The notes beneath the pieces are model-generated. The model was not told where the DNA came from. It saw nothing but the letters and a program-made list of their open reading frames with translations, and did not search any database. From the NCBI GenBank assembly GCA_000733355.1, contig JNVV01000011.1, forward strand, positions 610,679 through 674,678: 64,000 nt of DNA, in the 5' to 3' direction. Every line of letters begins with the position of its first letter. Position 1 is the stretch's first letter. The position numbers and the translations under genes were made by a program. This DNA is from Falciphora oryzae. Lineage: Eukaryota; Ascomycota; Sordariomycetes; Magnaporthales; Magnaporthaceae. This document shows positions 22,708 to 33,700 of the stretch, piece by piece.

Positions 22708-25616
22708 GGTCCGGACTGGGGGTCAGCACGGAGAACGCCGTGGTTCTCTGTGTGATGCGAGATGTGGTGGAAGAAGACGGCGGCCGTGCTCATTGAAAAC
22801 AGAGCTCGAGGGTACCCCCGAGTTGGCTGTCTGCGTGGCGCGCCCCCCGGCGTCCTTTCGGGGGCGGTCGAGGGGTCGGGGATCGGCACGGGAAGGCCCT
22901 CCCTCGTTCACAATGAGACGCTGGCCTGGCCGGTCGGTCTGCCTAGGGGCTAGGTTCGGACGCCAGGATGGTCAAGGGAGCGGGCGTGGTTCGGTAGCAA
23001 TGCTCAGGTCGGCAGATCGGCCGCTCGGTCGAGTAATTGGTCGGTCGGACTCGTCTAGGTCTAGGAGCAGGGGGTTGCTGGGAGTGAGGTTTGCCTCCGA
23101 GGTAATTTGGCCGGATTTCGAACGTGGGGTACAGAGCAGGCTCGCGCAAGCGGTCGCGATGGGCATTCGAGCCGTCCGGTGGTGTGCTTGGTTGCGTGCG
23201 CCGACCGGGCTTTGTAGGCGGAATGAGGCGGTGGAGGCAGCAGGTATCGCCAATCAGGCGCACAATGCGGCGAGCTGCCTAGTGTCGGCCCTGGCGGATG
23301 TTTCGCGGGTCTGGCGTCTTGGTGGCTACCTCAGGTAAGTACAGGCAGGGCATGGGCAACACGGCCCAATCGCTCGAAAAGTTCTGTCGCAATTCCCAGC
23401 TGTCGTCCACTGCTCAATAAGGATGCGCCGCCTGTCTTCGGTGTCGCTTATTGGCAAAGTCGTCGCGGGGGTCGCTGTCGTCGCGGAGGTGGGAGGTCGA
23501 TTTGGGAGGGCTGGCGGCGGCAGGGACTGGGGAAAGACAATGATGGCGGCGGTAGGACTGACTGGAAGAAGGGCACGAGCGTGGTTTGAAGAGAGACGAA
23601 CGGCCGGGCCGGGCTGCGTGCGTGCGTACAGTACCCAAGGTATGCCGTGGATGGCTCGGTGCTTAGGTCGCTCGCATGGAGGGCAGGCAGCCAGATGCGG
23701 GCGGGCGGGCACGGTGTGTGGTGGACTGCTGGTGTGGTGGTGGTGGTGGTCTCCTGCCTTTGCTGCCGGCTCGGTCCCGCACTTGGAAGGAATCCACGCT
23801 CGCATCGAGTGGAGTTCCGGGGGTTTGAAAGATTTACTTGGTTGGACGAGACACCGACTCGACGGGCGGCACGCCGCTCTACGTACTAGCCTAGCAATAG
23901 TAAACCTCACCTCACTGCACGCTGCGTGCCCCAAGATGCGCCCCCAGCCAGCCTCTTGGAGATTGGCTGCAATGGCAATCAACGCGCGGCTTATGTAGGC
24001 CGTGTTTGCTTGCTCCTCGTCGGGTGTCCTCAAAGGGCTCCACGGTTCACCTACCGCTTTCGGCCACTCGCTTCCCCTCCAATGTCTTACATGTTCGTCC
24101 CTAACCCGAACGCCAACATTGGCCTGTCCGACTGACAAACTCAGCAGAGACGGATGATTCTTCGGTACGCGTGACGAGTCGCTCCTCAGTACCAAACAGA
24201 CAGCTGGACGCCGAGCCCCGTCGAGCGTCAAGTCAGGGCTGAATCCTGGCGCTGGGACGAGCGGCTGGCACAGGGCTCGCTCACTAATGCATGTCTGCAT
24301 GTCGGTCCAGGTGAACCCCAGCCGCGGCACCGCCTGCGAGAGAATCAGACCAAAGCCAGTTGTGTCGGCGGTGCCAGCCAACGTCAACCCCCCTCCCCTA
24401 AAATGCGCAGCTGCAATCAGCATGAATGGGTGGCCTTGATGATATCGAGGTAGCTACCCGACCGACCCAAGAACAAGAGAAGTCGGGGGCAGAGTAGCAA
24501 TGCATGCCCGCGCTGACAGCACCTTTCTTTGAACCATTTTCGCATCGGCCCCCGGACAACGAGGGGCTTCGGTGCTTGTCCCGAGCTAAGCATACTACAG
24601 TATACCGCGAGACAATAAGCAGCGCCAGGCGGGCAGTGACACAAGCGACAGGTGGGCCGCCGCCCCCAAGATGATGGTTGATTTGTGCATTGTACGGTGC
24701 GTCGTAGAACGATGGACGCGTGGGCGGACGATTGAATCTGGGGGCTGAGTCCATCCCCGCCCGCCTAATGATGCGGACCCGCCTCGGAGTTGGGGGGGCA
24801 CAGCTGACACGCAATCCGTGGATGCCACCACTTCCTTCCGCATCACTGTTGCGCGCGCTGGTGCCCCATTATCTGTCAAGACCTGGGAGTACCTGACCTC
24901 CCAGCGGTTGGCACATGTCTTGCCGAGCCGTTAGAACGAAATGAACATGGACCGAAAAGAGAACATCAAATGAATTCAGAGCAACAACATGAGATTGAGA
25001 AGTGGAGATCCCGTCCCAATTCGTGCCCTTCAGCGATCGAGTATGCCGCCGCCCGTGCTCTTTCGATCGGTACCTGGCGCAGGTCTCCACACCTGCACTG
25101 CCAGGCGTTGTTGGGAGGCGAGTCGGCCTCTCTGGCCAAGGCTGACTCAGCTGTGCTGTCTTTGCGCAATCTGATGGCTGGCCAGAGGCGGCTTGCCCCT
25201 GGCAGATGGCTGGTCTGCTTTTGAGATTGAGGATTCTCTGCGTTGCCATGTGTTTGCAGGTCGTGGAAAAGGCCGATCCATCCGTTGATTGTCTGCTTTT
25301 CCTCCGGGGCGGGCAGCCCCTCCCATCCATTCTTGGGTTGGACCCCGCCTCGACAGACTCGCCCTGCATGGATGCAGGGCCAGGGTCGAGAGAGACAAGG
25401 GGCACCATTTCTCCCCCGGAATTTTGTGGTTGGCTGGGATCACCCGTGCGCAGCCGCGAGCTCCAGACAAGCTTCGTACTAAAAAACCTGCCCGGGGGTG
25501 TTCAGCTCCGTCTGAGCAGTCGCGCGTGCTTGTATCGCTGCCATCCATCCGTTTGATACTTGATAACCCCACTCGCTTCGTCTCCCTTGTTCCATTCTTA
25601 CAACACGCGCACAATA
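22708..25616. other. Large divergent intergenic region (2.9 kb)
   Basis: This region lies between the arrestin-like gene (-) and the CYP10 gene (+). It contains GC-rich simple stretches such as GTGGTGGTGGTGG near 23,731. The longest frame with an ATG is 23326-24423 on the minus strand (365 codons). Its product is low in order-promoting pattern and shows no family signature. No tRNA was recognised. Confidence 0.5.
23326..24423 (-). CDS. Orphan open frame, doubtful
   Basis: This 365-codon frame begins MLIAAAHFRGGGLTLAGTA and ends CCPCPACTYLR. I recognise no domain. The product is rich in Arg, Pro, Ala, Ser and Cys, has a run of five His (GDHHHHHTSS) that mirrors a GTG repeat on the other strand, and lacks any regular hydrophobic pattern. 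Long GC-rich intergenic DNA often carries such frames by chance. It lies upstream of the arrestin-like gene on the same strand. Confidence 0.12.
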   Translation of the reverse strand: MLIAAAHFRGGGLTLAGTADTTGFGLILSQAVPRLGFTWTDMQTCISERALCQPLVPAPGFSPDLTLDGARRPAVCLVLRSDSSRVPKNHPSLLSLSVGQANVGVRVRDEHVRHWRGSEWPKAVGEPWSPLRTPDEEQANTAYISRALIAIAANLQEAGWGRILGHAACSEVRFTIARLVRRAACRPSSRCLVQPSKSFKPPELHSMRAWIPSKCGTEPAAKAGDHHHHHTSSPPHTVPARPHLAACPPCERPKHRAIHGIPWVLYARTQPGPAVRLSSNHARALLPVSPTAAIIVFPQSLPPPALPNRPPTSATTATPATTLPISDTEDRRRILIEQWTTAGNCDRTFRAIGPCCPCPACTYLR

Positions 25617-26193
25617 ATGTCAGTGACGCTTCACACCACTGCTGGGGACTTGAAGGTCGAGGTGTTTTGCGAGAGCGTTCCCAAAACAGCCGAGGTAAAT
25701 AGCCGTCCCACCGCTTGTCCTTCCGTGCCGTGCATCGTCTCCCGCGCCTAACCAACTACTTGCGCAGAACTTCCTCGCCCTGTGCGCGTCCAAGTACTAT
25801 GACAACTCGCCCTTCCACCGACTGATCCCGGGCTTCATGGCCCAGGCGGGCCAGCCTGCCGAGCCGTCGCCTCCCGAGAACCCCAAAGGCGGTCGCTCCA
25901 TCTGGGGCGGCATGTTCGAGGACGAGATCCGGCCGGCCCTGCGGCACAACGAGCGCGGCGTTGTCTCTATGGCCAACAAGGGCCCCGCCACCAACGGCAG
26001 CCAATTCTTCGTGCTCTTCGACAAGGCGCCCCATCTGGACGGTCTCAACACCGTCTTCGGCAAGACCATCGGCGACGACAGCCTGCGAACCCTGGCCAAG
26101 ATCGAGGCTATCGAGGTCGACAAGAAGAACAGACCAAAGGAGAAGATAGTCATTGAGCGTGTTACCCTACATGCCAACCCATTGGCCGGTTGA
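25617..26193 (+). CDS. cyp10: Peptidyl-prolyl isomerase, PPIL3/CYP10 type
   Basis: Exons 25617-25694 and 25768-26193 give 167 residues; the phase-0 intron has donor GTAAAT and acceptor GCGCAG. The product is a single cyclophilin domain. MSVTLHTTAGDLKVEVFCES is the family start. The active-site block is FHRLIPGFMAQAG (R44, F49, Q52), followed by RGVVSMANKGPATNGSQFFV and HLDGLNTVFGK. A His stands where cyclophilin A has its cyclosporin-binding Trp, as in other PPIL3 proteins, so cyclosporin binding is expected to be weak. The usual GGDPTGTG loop is replaced by GQPAEPSPPENPKGG. PPIL3 homologues are found with spliceosomes in other eukaryotes, so a nuclear role is inferred. Confidence 0.93.
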
Positions 26194-27224
26194 AAGGGGA
26201 GGAGTGAAGCACAAATCAAAGGATGAAAAATGACCAAGAGTTGGTCGCCTAACGCCCGCTTCGATAGAGCAGCATGGTAAATGGCCCGGCCGGTGCCGAT
26301 TCCACGCCTGCTGCTATCCAATGGTGTCAGCTATGACCCAGACGAGGCTTTGTTGCCATTCGAAGCACCTCTAGCACAGCACGTCTTTTCGAGACGGGGT
26401 GCTAGGCGCTTGCTGCAGACGTTGGGGGTCGTTGAGGTCCGTGCCGGCTGTGGGAGCTATCTGACCGATGACCTAACGCGCAGGAAGGGATCGAGGCGGC
26501 ATGTGCGCATCTACCGTCTTGCAGGTATATCGATCGAACAGGTGGAGAAACGGATGGTAGCTCGGGCATGTCTTCTCGGCTTGACGAGCCATCTCAGGAA
26601 GCCATCTCTTGTCGGGGATATCAGACTGGGGGTAGGGCCACTGCAAATATTCAAGCCATGGCCGCATCGCAGACTCTCTAGAAATGGGTGGCTGAAGTGC
26701 TACCAGCTAGGAATAAAGATATGGTTTCTCAAATACAACGTCACGCGCCATTGTGTCTATAGCACTTCTGCGGCAATAAGTGTAGTGATCATGATGCGAC
26801 AGCGCGACTAATGGAGCGGCATATTATCGTAGGGTTAGGGTTAAAGTCCTGGTGGATGATGCCGACAAACCCTCTTTTTTATGACTCCAGCAGCAAAGCG
26901 GGTTTGTGACTCTTGGACAACGGCAGGAGGGAGAACTACACTGGAAATATCTACCTAGCCAAGGCTAGATAAATGAAAGGATTTCCCGGAATCAATCCCT
27001 TTACGGCCGGCCAGGTGACTTGCAAATAGTCGTGTTCCCGGGCTAGGCCCCGAAGCACAGTTCGGGAAGGTGGCAGGAAGCTGAAGCAGCTTCTCCACGC
27101 CAACAATCGCTGCAGAATATGTAAGTCCCAGGTACCTGATCTAACATCTTTGTCCCTTAGCTGACCTAGACATCATTGAGAGGGAGTAGTCAGTCTACTA
27201 GGCGCGCCGGGGACATACGAAGTC
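26194..27224. other. Intergenic region, cyp10 / sen54
   Basis: This contains the cyp10 3' flank and the sen54 promoter. A 176-codon plus-strand frame at 26281-26811 has an ATG but no family signature. The only distinctive site is a TTAGGG-type telobox at 26830. Confidence 0.5.
26830..26843 (+). promoter_or_regulatory. Telobox-like TAGGGTTAGGGTTA element
   Basis: Two and a third units of the telomeric repeat TTAGGG sit about 380 bp before the sen54 ATG. Interstitial teloboxes in promoters are bound by Tbf1-type Myb proteins in yeasts. This is motif identity only; chance occurrence of 14 bp in one window is unlikely but possible. Confidence 0.4.
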
Positions 27225-28718
27225 ATGGCTTTCGACGACGACGCAGCGCCGGCTGCAGCCCAGCCTAGCGACAACGGTGCCGCCGTTGTGGAGGAAATCG
27301 ATGATGAGGTGCAGGACTTCCGGCAATTCTCCTCCGTGTTCAACAAGAAGGGCTTCTCGAGCCAGGCCATCCGCAAGGGCGAGAAGGACTTTGAGGCGCA
27401 CGGGACGCGGGCGCAGGAGACAGCGCAGGAGCAGAGCCGCCAGGCCATGGAGGAGGTGCTGGAGTACACGAGGGTCCACAAGGCGAACAACTGGTGCAGG
27501 GGGTGGTATTTCCCAGACGCGTGGGCCGACCACCCGGAGGGTGGCGCGGACGGCAGCAGCTCCAAGGCGGCGACAGCGACGAGGGACGCCGAGCAGAAGC
27601 GCGAGGTGTGCCCTCGGGACCGCGTCGTGGCCCTCGAGGCGGACTCGGGCCGCTGGCTCGTCTCAACGGGCAGGCACATCCCCAACGTCAGCAAAAGCCA
27701 GCCTGGCTGGAACAAGCTCTGGCTCCTGCCCGAGGAGGCGCTGTTTCTGGTCGAGCGTGGCTCGCTAGACCTCTGGTGGCCGGCTCGTCCTCTGGAGGAG
27801 CTCTTCCCCGGCAAGCCAGAGCCGCAACGTGCTTCTCCCGAAGGTCCTGAAGGGGGCGAGGCGACGGCAGAAACCCCGGCGAAGGCCTCTGAGGAAGCCG
27901 AGGTGGACGAGTATGACCTGGGAGTGCCGCTCAGTCTGCAGGCAGCCTACTCGCTACTGATAGGGAACGAGGGTGAGCGCGGAAAGGTGACACTCGAAAA
28001 ATATCAAGTCTACGCCAATCTAAGGAGGTGTGGCTACATTGTGCTCAGAGCGCCCCTGGTATCGCAAGTCGCCCCGCAGCCACCGACGAAGGCGCAGTCT
28101 ACGATATGGCAGTGGCTATTCTCGCTCATCTCCCAGCCTTATGGGGGATGCGCAGCAAGCCCGACAGCGGCGTATGGGCCGCTGGTCCGCCCCGGTCTAT
28201 ACCGGTCGTACGAGAAGGTGTTTGAGCAGCTACGTGTCGTTCCCCGACACGCGCCGGCGGAGCACACGCAGGAGCCGCCCCCGGGGCCCACTGACCCGTT
28301 CCGGATCTATTACCACGCCTGGAAGGCATCCAACTCGGAGGGCTTCTCCAAGACGCGGCCGGGCCCGCCCGATTTTCACGTGGCGGTCGCGGACGCGCGC
28401 GACACGGCGGTGCCGTCGCTGGGCGAGGTGTCGGCGCTGCTGGCGTCGAGCCCCTGGGACCCGCCGTCGCGCCGGTTCGGACCCGGGCCGGCGCACCTGT
28501 ACCCGCGGCTCAAGCACGGGTACCGCAGCGCCGTGATGGCGGTCGTGGACCGCGGGCTCGTCAACTACGTGCGGTTCGCCGAGGCCGCGTTTGGGGAGGA
28601 GTCCATCTCGTCGCGGTTTGACACGACCGGGGCGCCGAGGGGCGGCAAGCTGGGCGCAAGAGGAGGGAGGGGCGGTGCCAGGGGCAGAGGAGGCGGGCGG
28701 GGGCGTCACAGAGCGTGA
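27225..28718 (+). CDS. sen54: tRNA-splicing endonuclease subunit Sen54
   Basis: This is a structural subunit of the SEN complex (Sen2, Sen15, Sen34, Sen54), which cuts introns from pre-tRNAs. The single exon encodes 497 residues. The N-terminal Sen54 domain starts FRQFSSVFNKKGFSSQAIRK and includes a truncated WYFPDAW segment, then KLWLLPEEALFLVERGSLDL. The LSLQAAYSLLIG and YQVYANLRRCGYIVLRAP segments form the endonuclease-like fold that pairs with Sen2. The C-terminal block with LYPRLKHGYRSAVMAVVD is followed by an Arg-Gly-rich tail (about residues 472-497). No catalytic triad is expected in this subunit and none is seen. Confidence 0.93.
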   Translation: MAFDDDAAPAAAQPSDNGAAVVEEIDDEVQDFRQFSSVFNKKGFSSQAIRKGEKDFEAHGTRAQETAQEQSRQAMEEVLEYTRVHKANNWCRGWYFPDAWADHPEGGADGSSSKAATATRDAEQKREVCPRDRVVALEADSGRWLVSTGRHIPNVSKSQPGWNKLWLLPEEALFLVERGSLDLWWPARPLEELFPGKPEPQRASPEGPEGGEATAETPAKASEEAEVDEYDLGVPLSLQAAYSLLIGNEGERGKVTLEKYQVYANLRRCGYIVLRAPLVSQVAPQPPTKAQSTIWQWLFSLISQPYGGCAASPTAAYGPLVRPGLYRSYEKVFEQLRVVPRHAPAEHTQEPPPGPTDPFRIYYHAWKASNSEGFSKTRPGPPDFHVAVADARDTAVPSLGEVSALLASSPWDPPSRRFGPGPAHLYPRLKHGYRSAVMAVVDRGLVNYVRFAEAAFGEESISSRFDTTGAPRGGKLGARGGRGGARGRGGGRGRHRA

Positions 28719-30711
28719 AGAGACAGGAACAACACACCATGTTCCGATCGACCGGGGTGACTCCGCATTGACAGGTGTGTGTGACTTGTCTCTAGAGACC
28801 CAGGCAAGCAGGTACCCAGGCAGGTGCCTTGTTGCTTGGGTATGGGTCGGGATAGACTCATAATAAACCTCTCGATGTAACACCCAATGGTTGCCTGTAT
28901 ACCCCGTGCGGCTATGAAACCACGACTCACTTTTGCCGAGAGCTCTCTCCAAGTCAAGGTTACCAGCTAGTTGCACGGTAGAACCTAACAAGCCTTGTGG
29001 CCAGTAGGAAATGAAATGGCTTAGCCGTTGTGCAAATGAAGGCAGCTGCCAGCCCGTCAGCGTGCATATGGCGGTGGTGGCGACTTGGTCGAGTCGAAGT
29101 TTTGGGCTGATGACGGCGGTTGTGAAGGTCAGGTTGCAGACGGAGGTGGAGCCTAGAGTCATACTGGTTTTAGTGTTGTTCAATTCGTCGCTGTCCAACT
29201 CTTGGGCCGCCAGTGAAGTTGCCCGGTGTCCTGTGAGAAAGCCTGCGACGAGGCGAATTTCTAATCTGGAATCAGTTCAAGCGATTGGTAGGTTACTCTC
29301 GCAGAGAAGAACGCACTCCATGGTCAGTGAGTGGGCCTTCTTTCACAGGACAGCCGTTGAGGAAGACGCTCGGGCCGAGCTCCAATGCGACCAGACGCGA
29401 TCTCATCACGCAACCGAATTGCAGACCACACCACAGGTTTCCTGCACCCAGCCTGCATTCGCGTTCCAAAACTGGCGTTTCTAACTCACCTGGGTGTCTT
29501 GGCAGGCAGGCAACCGGCTGTGGTCGCTCCCAAGGTCGCATTTACCGCGCACATGGGCCTGCAACTTTGATGCACGCCATGATGGGACAGGAGACAACAG
29601 GGCCCACTGCCAATGACGATGCACTACCACCGGCCTTTTGAGAATTGATAGCTCCGCTGCCCATCGGGATCAGGCTACCCGCATCTCCCGTCTACTAGCG
29701 ATGAGCCCTAGTTGTTGTTTACGAAGAGGTATGCTGTCTACCCACCGATGCAGAAAAAGAAAAAAAAAGAAGAAAAAAAGGGATGGAGGAGCATTGGGCC
29801 AGTTGGCCGGATGAGAATCTTGGGTGGACATGCGTTGTTTTGCAATGTAGGTCGGATTAGTTCGGTCTCGTCGGGCAGTGTAAGCAATAGACAGGACGGG
29901 TGTTAGGTAACGAGTACCTAAGGTGTTATGGCGTTTGCTCGCAAAAAAAAACCCCCCCAGCCAGCCCACGCTCCCTCGCCTGCTCGTCTGGCTGGCACAA
30001 CCAACCAACCAGCCCCAAGCTCGGCCCTATAGGCGTGAGGCATGGAGGTTAACTCTGGGTTTTATGTCGCAAGTCACTGCCGGAATTAATTTCCTGAAGA
30101 CCCAACGCCCAGAACGAAACTAGGTGGCCGACCGTGGCCGTGTCTTTTTCTTCTTTCCTTTCTCTCTTCCCTCTCTTCTCTCTTCTCTTCTTCCCTCTCC
30201 ACCCTCCCCCATCAATTCATCAGACTCTTCTTGCCACTGGACAACTCGCCCCCGTCCTAACCTCCACAGACGGGGCTGCCACTTATAAATTATGATCACC
30301 CACCCGCTGTCCACACTCGACTGGCTGGTTTCATTTGAGAACCCTTTTGCGCTCGGTTGCTGACTTTTTCCAACCACCAACTTTGTCGCTTCGTGGACTC
30401 GCCGCAGTTGTAATTTGCTCTGCGCGCCTTCTCCTAACCACCTTGCCACTTTTTATTACCAGCACGAGGAAAGCCTCCTGACCGCACTCAATTGTCGGAT
30501 TGCGTCCATAATCGCGACAAGCCCCCGTTTTCCGTCTGCGCATTAGCCATATTTTATCCTTGCCCGCAGGAGAATTTGGCACGCGGCGCGCGCGACAGGA
30601 AAGAGCCTCGAAGGTCGCCGACAACAACAACAAGCAAGAGGCAGGAAGAAAAAAAAAAATACCTATCGCGCCACACCTCCTATCTCGCATCACACAACCT
30701 CGCACGCTAAA
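28719..30711. other. Intergenic region (2.0 kb)
   Basis: The first part is sen54 3' flank. An A-rich tract lies at 29754-29779. From 30,130 on the plus strand is CT-rich (TTTCTTCTTTCCTTTCTCTC), fitting a promoter and leader for the next gene. No gene was recognised. Confidence 0.5.
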
Positions 30712-33700
30712 ATGTCTGCTGATCCGGAACCTGCACCACCGGCTGTTTCAGTCGCCGCGGCGCCCTCGACTGCAGTCTTTGTGCCGATGGATGAGGATCA
30801 GCCTCCCAAAGAGTCTGTCGAAGAGTAAGTCCAACCGTCTTCGTTCTGGTGCACGATGATGCTTTTTTTTTTTTTTTTTCGCCCCTTTCCTTTTTGTCCT
30901 TCCCCTTCTATTTCTTTTTTTTTATATTCTTTTTTTTATTGGTCGCACCATGCGTCACACTCACAGGCTCGTTTGCATTTTCGCCCCAATGGTATGGCAC
31001 TCGCCCACACAGAACCTCGACACGCAGCCAGCCCTACACCATGGCACCGCCAAAAGTTGGTCTCCCCAATCGCGCCTTCCTTCCAACCACGCCCAAACCT
31101 TCGGCAAATTACCCTCTTAGGATGTTAATCCCCCAACCCAGCATCGCTTGTCTCTGAGCCTTGCTCCCACTGCGTCTTCTTGGCCTCGCCCAAGTGTGTG
31201 GTGTCTGGACCGTGAACATTGATGCTTCTATCGCCCTCTCCCCTTCTTCTCTCCGCTCTGCCCCTCTCTTGATTCGTATTGAACGCTGCCCTGCCACCCC
31301 AAAGAAGCTTTCCCTGCGCTTGATCGGTCCCCGCAAATTAGAGTTGGCAGACTGGGTGGCATCACCGCCCAGCCAAGGCAGTTTCCCTGCCTCCAGTGAC
31401 TCTCACAAGCGTCTCCAAGCGGGCGGCGCTGGCACTGGCGCTGCATCTAAAACAGAATTGGCTTGGGACCCGGTCGACTTCGACTTTCTACTGGCACCCA
31501 CAACCCACAAACTCTCTGCCAGTTGTCCCTGTTGCGCCAATTCTGCAAGAATTGTCAACCCCTTCTCGCGCAATATCGGCATTTATCCTCGCCGTATATT
31601 TTGTGGGATTCGGTGCACGCACGCGACCGAGTCTCTACTTTTTCCCGTTTGTTTTATCCTCAGCCCCAAACCCCTGCGCTTGACGATAACAGGGCTAGGC
31701 TCAATCCGTCACTCACTATACCGATCACTTCGGTAGGTGTGACAGCATCAACTTGGTCAGTCGCACTGAGCTGCAACAAACAGCTAGGGTAACCTGGCTT
31801 TGTTGTTCACTAAACCAGTGTTGTCTTCGAGAGCCATGGTTATTACCCGGACATTTTTTCTTTCTTTCTTTCTTTCTCCAACTATCCCGCGTCCTCTCCG
31901 GCGCGTCACTGTTCTTGGTCGGACGCGTCAAGCGACGCCTTGCCCACACACTTCCCAAACCAAGTCCTGCCGGCCCAGCTCGCACTTAGGGCTATCTGCC
32001 TCGTGGCCATGGACTATATTGCCTGATTGTCATATGCGGCTCTGCTCCGGCGGGCAACCGTCGAGAAACACATCTGCATCGATTTCATCCCGCTTCTCCA
32101 CTCCTTCATGCCCAGGATCGCTAGCGAAGCGGATGGACTATACTTGGAAGCAACGGCAGCTAACTCAGTCTCTAGCATGAGCTCAACTTCGGCGCCCCCA
32201 AGTGTTGAGCCAGTTGCCGATAAGGACGACTCCAGCCACGAGGACAACGACGACCTCGACAACCTGACGCCGCCACCCGACTCACCCAGTCCTGTGCCTA
32301 CCATCCCGACTGCCAGCAACAACCTGCAGGACGAGATCGTGGTAGGCACCAAGGCCAACGGTACCAAGGCGTCGCCGGCACCCATTCTCTCGGACCCAGA
32401 GGACGCCGAGATGGAGGATGCTGACGAGCAGCCCTTGTCTTCGCACTATCCCAAGCGCAAGCGGAACTCGCTGTACAGCTCTCTGAACGAAGATGCCAAA
32501 GAGCTAGACACAGCGTCGCCCGCTGTCCCGTCTGAGGATCCTATAATGCACGCCAGTAAACGCACCCATGGCACTAATCAAGTTAGAGGCGTAACGCTTG
32601 GGTACTGGCGCGACTCGCAGGTCCCAGACAAGGCCGACAAGCATGCCGTCATCGGTTTTATCGATGTTCGTGACCGCCTCCGCACGCGCATCCAGCAGGT
32701 CTCGCGCACCGGTAAGCTCGTCATCGACCGCTACCCGCTCCCTCCCGGGCCGGGCGGCAGCTGGGTGACCTTTGAGCGCATCGTGTTTGAGGAGCACCTC
32801 GTTTATCTGGACCACCACCAGGTCAAGGAGTACGTCAAGGTCCGTGTCGAGACCTGGGGCACCGAGAAGACAGAGGACGAGGTGCAGACCAACAATGCAG
32901 ATGCGGTCAAGGAAGCCCTGGCCCGCGTGTCGGCAAAGCCTGCTCCAGAAACCGGTCTCGCGCCAGCTATTGCCTACGGCGAGTCCATTCCGGAGCAGGT
33001 CAAGCAGAACAGCCTCCATGAGAAGAAGAAGCGCCGACTCAACTCCAGCTTTGCCGCCACCGCGCAGTCTCCGACCATTGTTCCCGTTCCCCTCGAGGGA
33101 CACGAGGGACCGGTGCCTGGCCCTCGCATCGTGAGCCGTGCGCCGCGGGCATCAGTCGTTGATGACCTCCCCGGCACGAGACCTACTAGGATTCTGGTCG
33201 GATACTGGAGCAATTCCAGCGCCGAGGACGCGCTTGACAAACACGCAGTAATTGGTGTACTTGGGACCAATGATATGTTCAGGGTCAAGTTGACTAGGCA
33301 GACGCGTGACGGCCGCGCCATCTTCGGCAACTTCCCGCAGGGCCCTGGAGCGCTCTGGATCTCTTACGAGGACGTGGTCTTTGAGCCGCACCTGCGTGAT
33401 CTGTCCCGCTCCGAGATCAAGGAGTACTGCCGTGTCCGCCAGCACCAGCTGGACAGGCTGGGCGGTAAGGAGGAGGCCCCCGAGGAGCGCATCGCTAACG
33501 AGACTAAGGCTGTCTACGACGCGCAGCTCCGGGTCGCTGCAGGACCGAACCCCCAGTCGGGCTCGGGCAGCATGGCGGCCGTGACCGAGGCCGTGGTGAT
33601 GGCGCACCGAGAGAAGCTACGCACCGAGGAGGCGGACCAGGAGCGTCGCGCGGAGCTGCAGCGGATCGAGGCGCAGGAACGCGCGGCGCGCGACGTGGTC

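Noticed and set aside
26281..26811. 176-codon plus-strand frame after the CYP10 gene
   Set aside because: Has an ATG but no recognisable domain, no leader features, and lies in the probable 3' flank; not listed as a gene.
28230..29198. 322-codon minus-strand frame over the SEN54 3' end
   Set aside because: Half of it is antisense to SEN54 and the rest has no signature.
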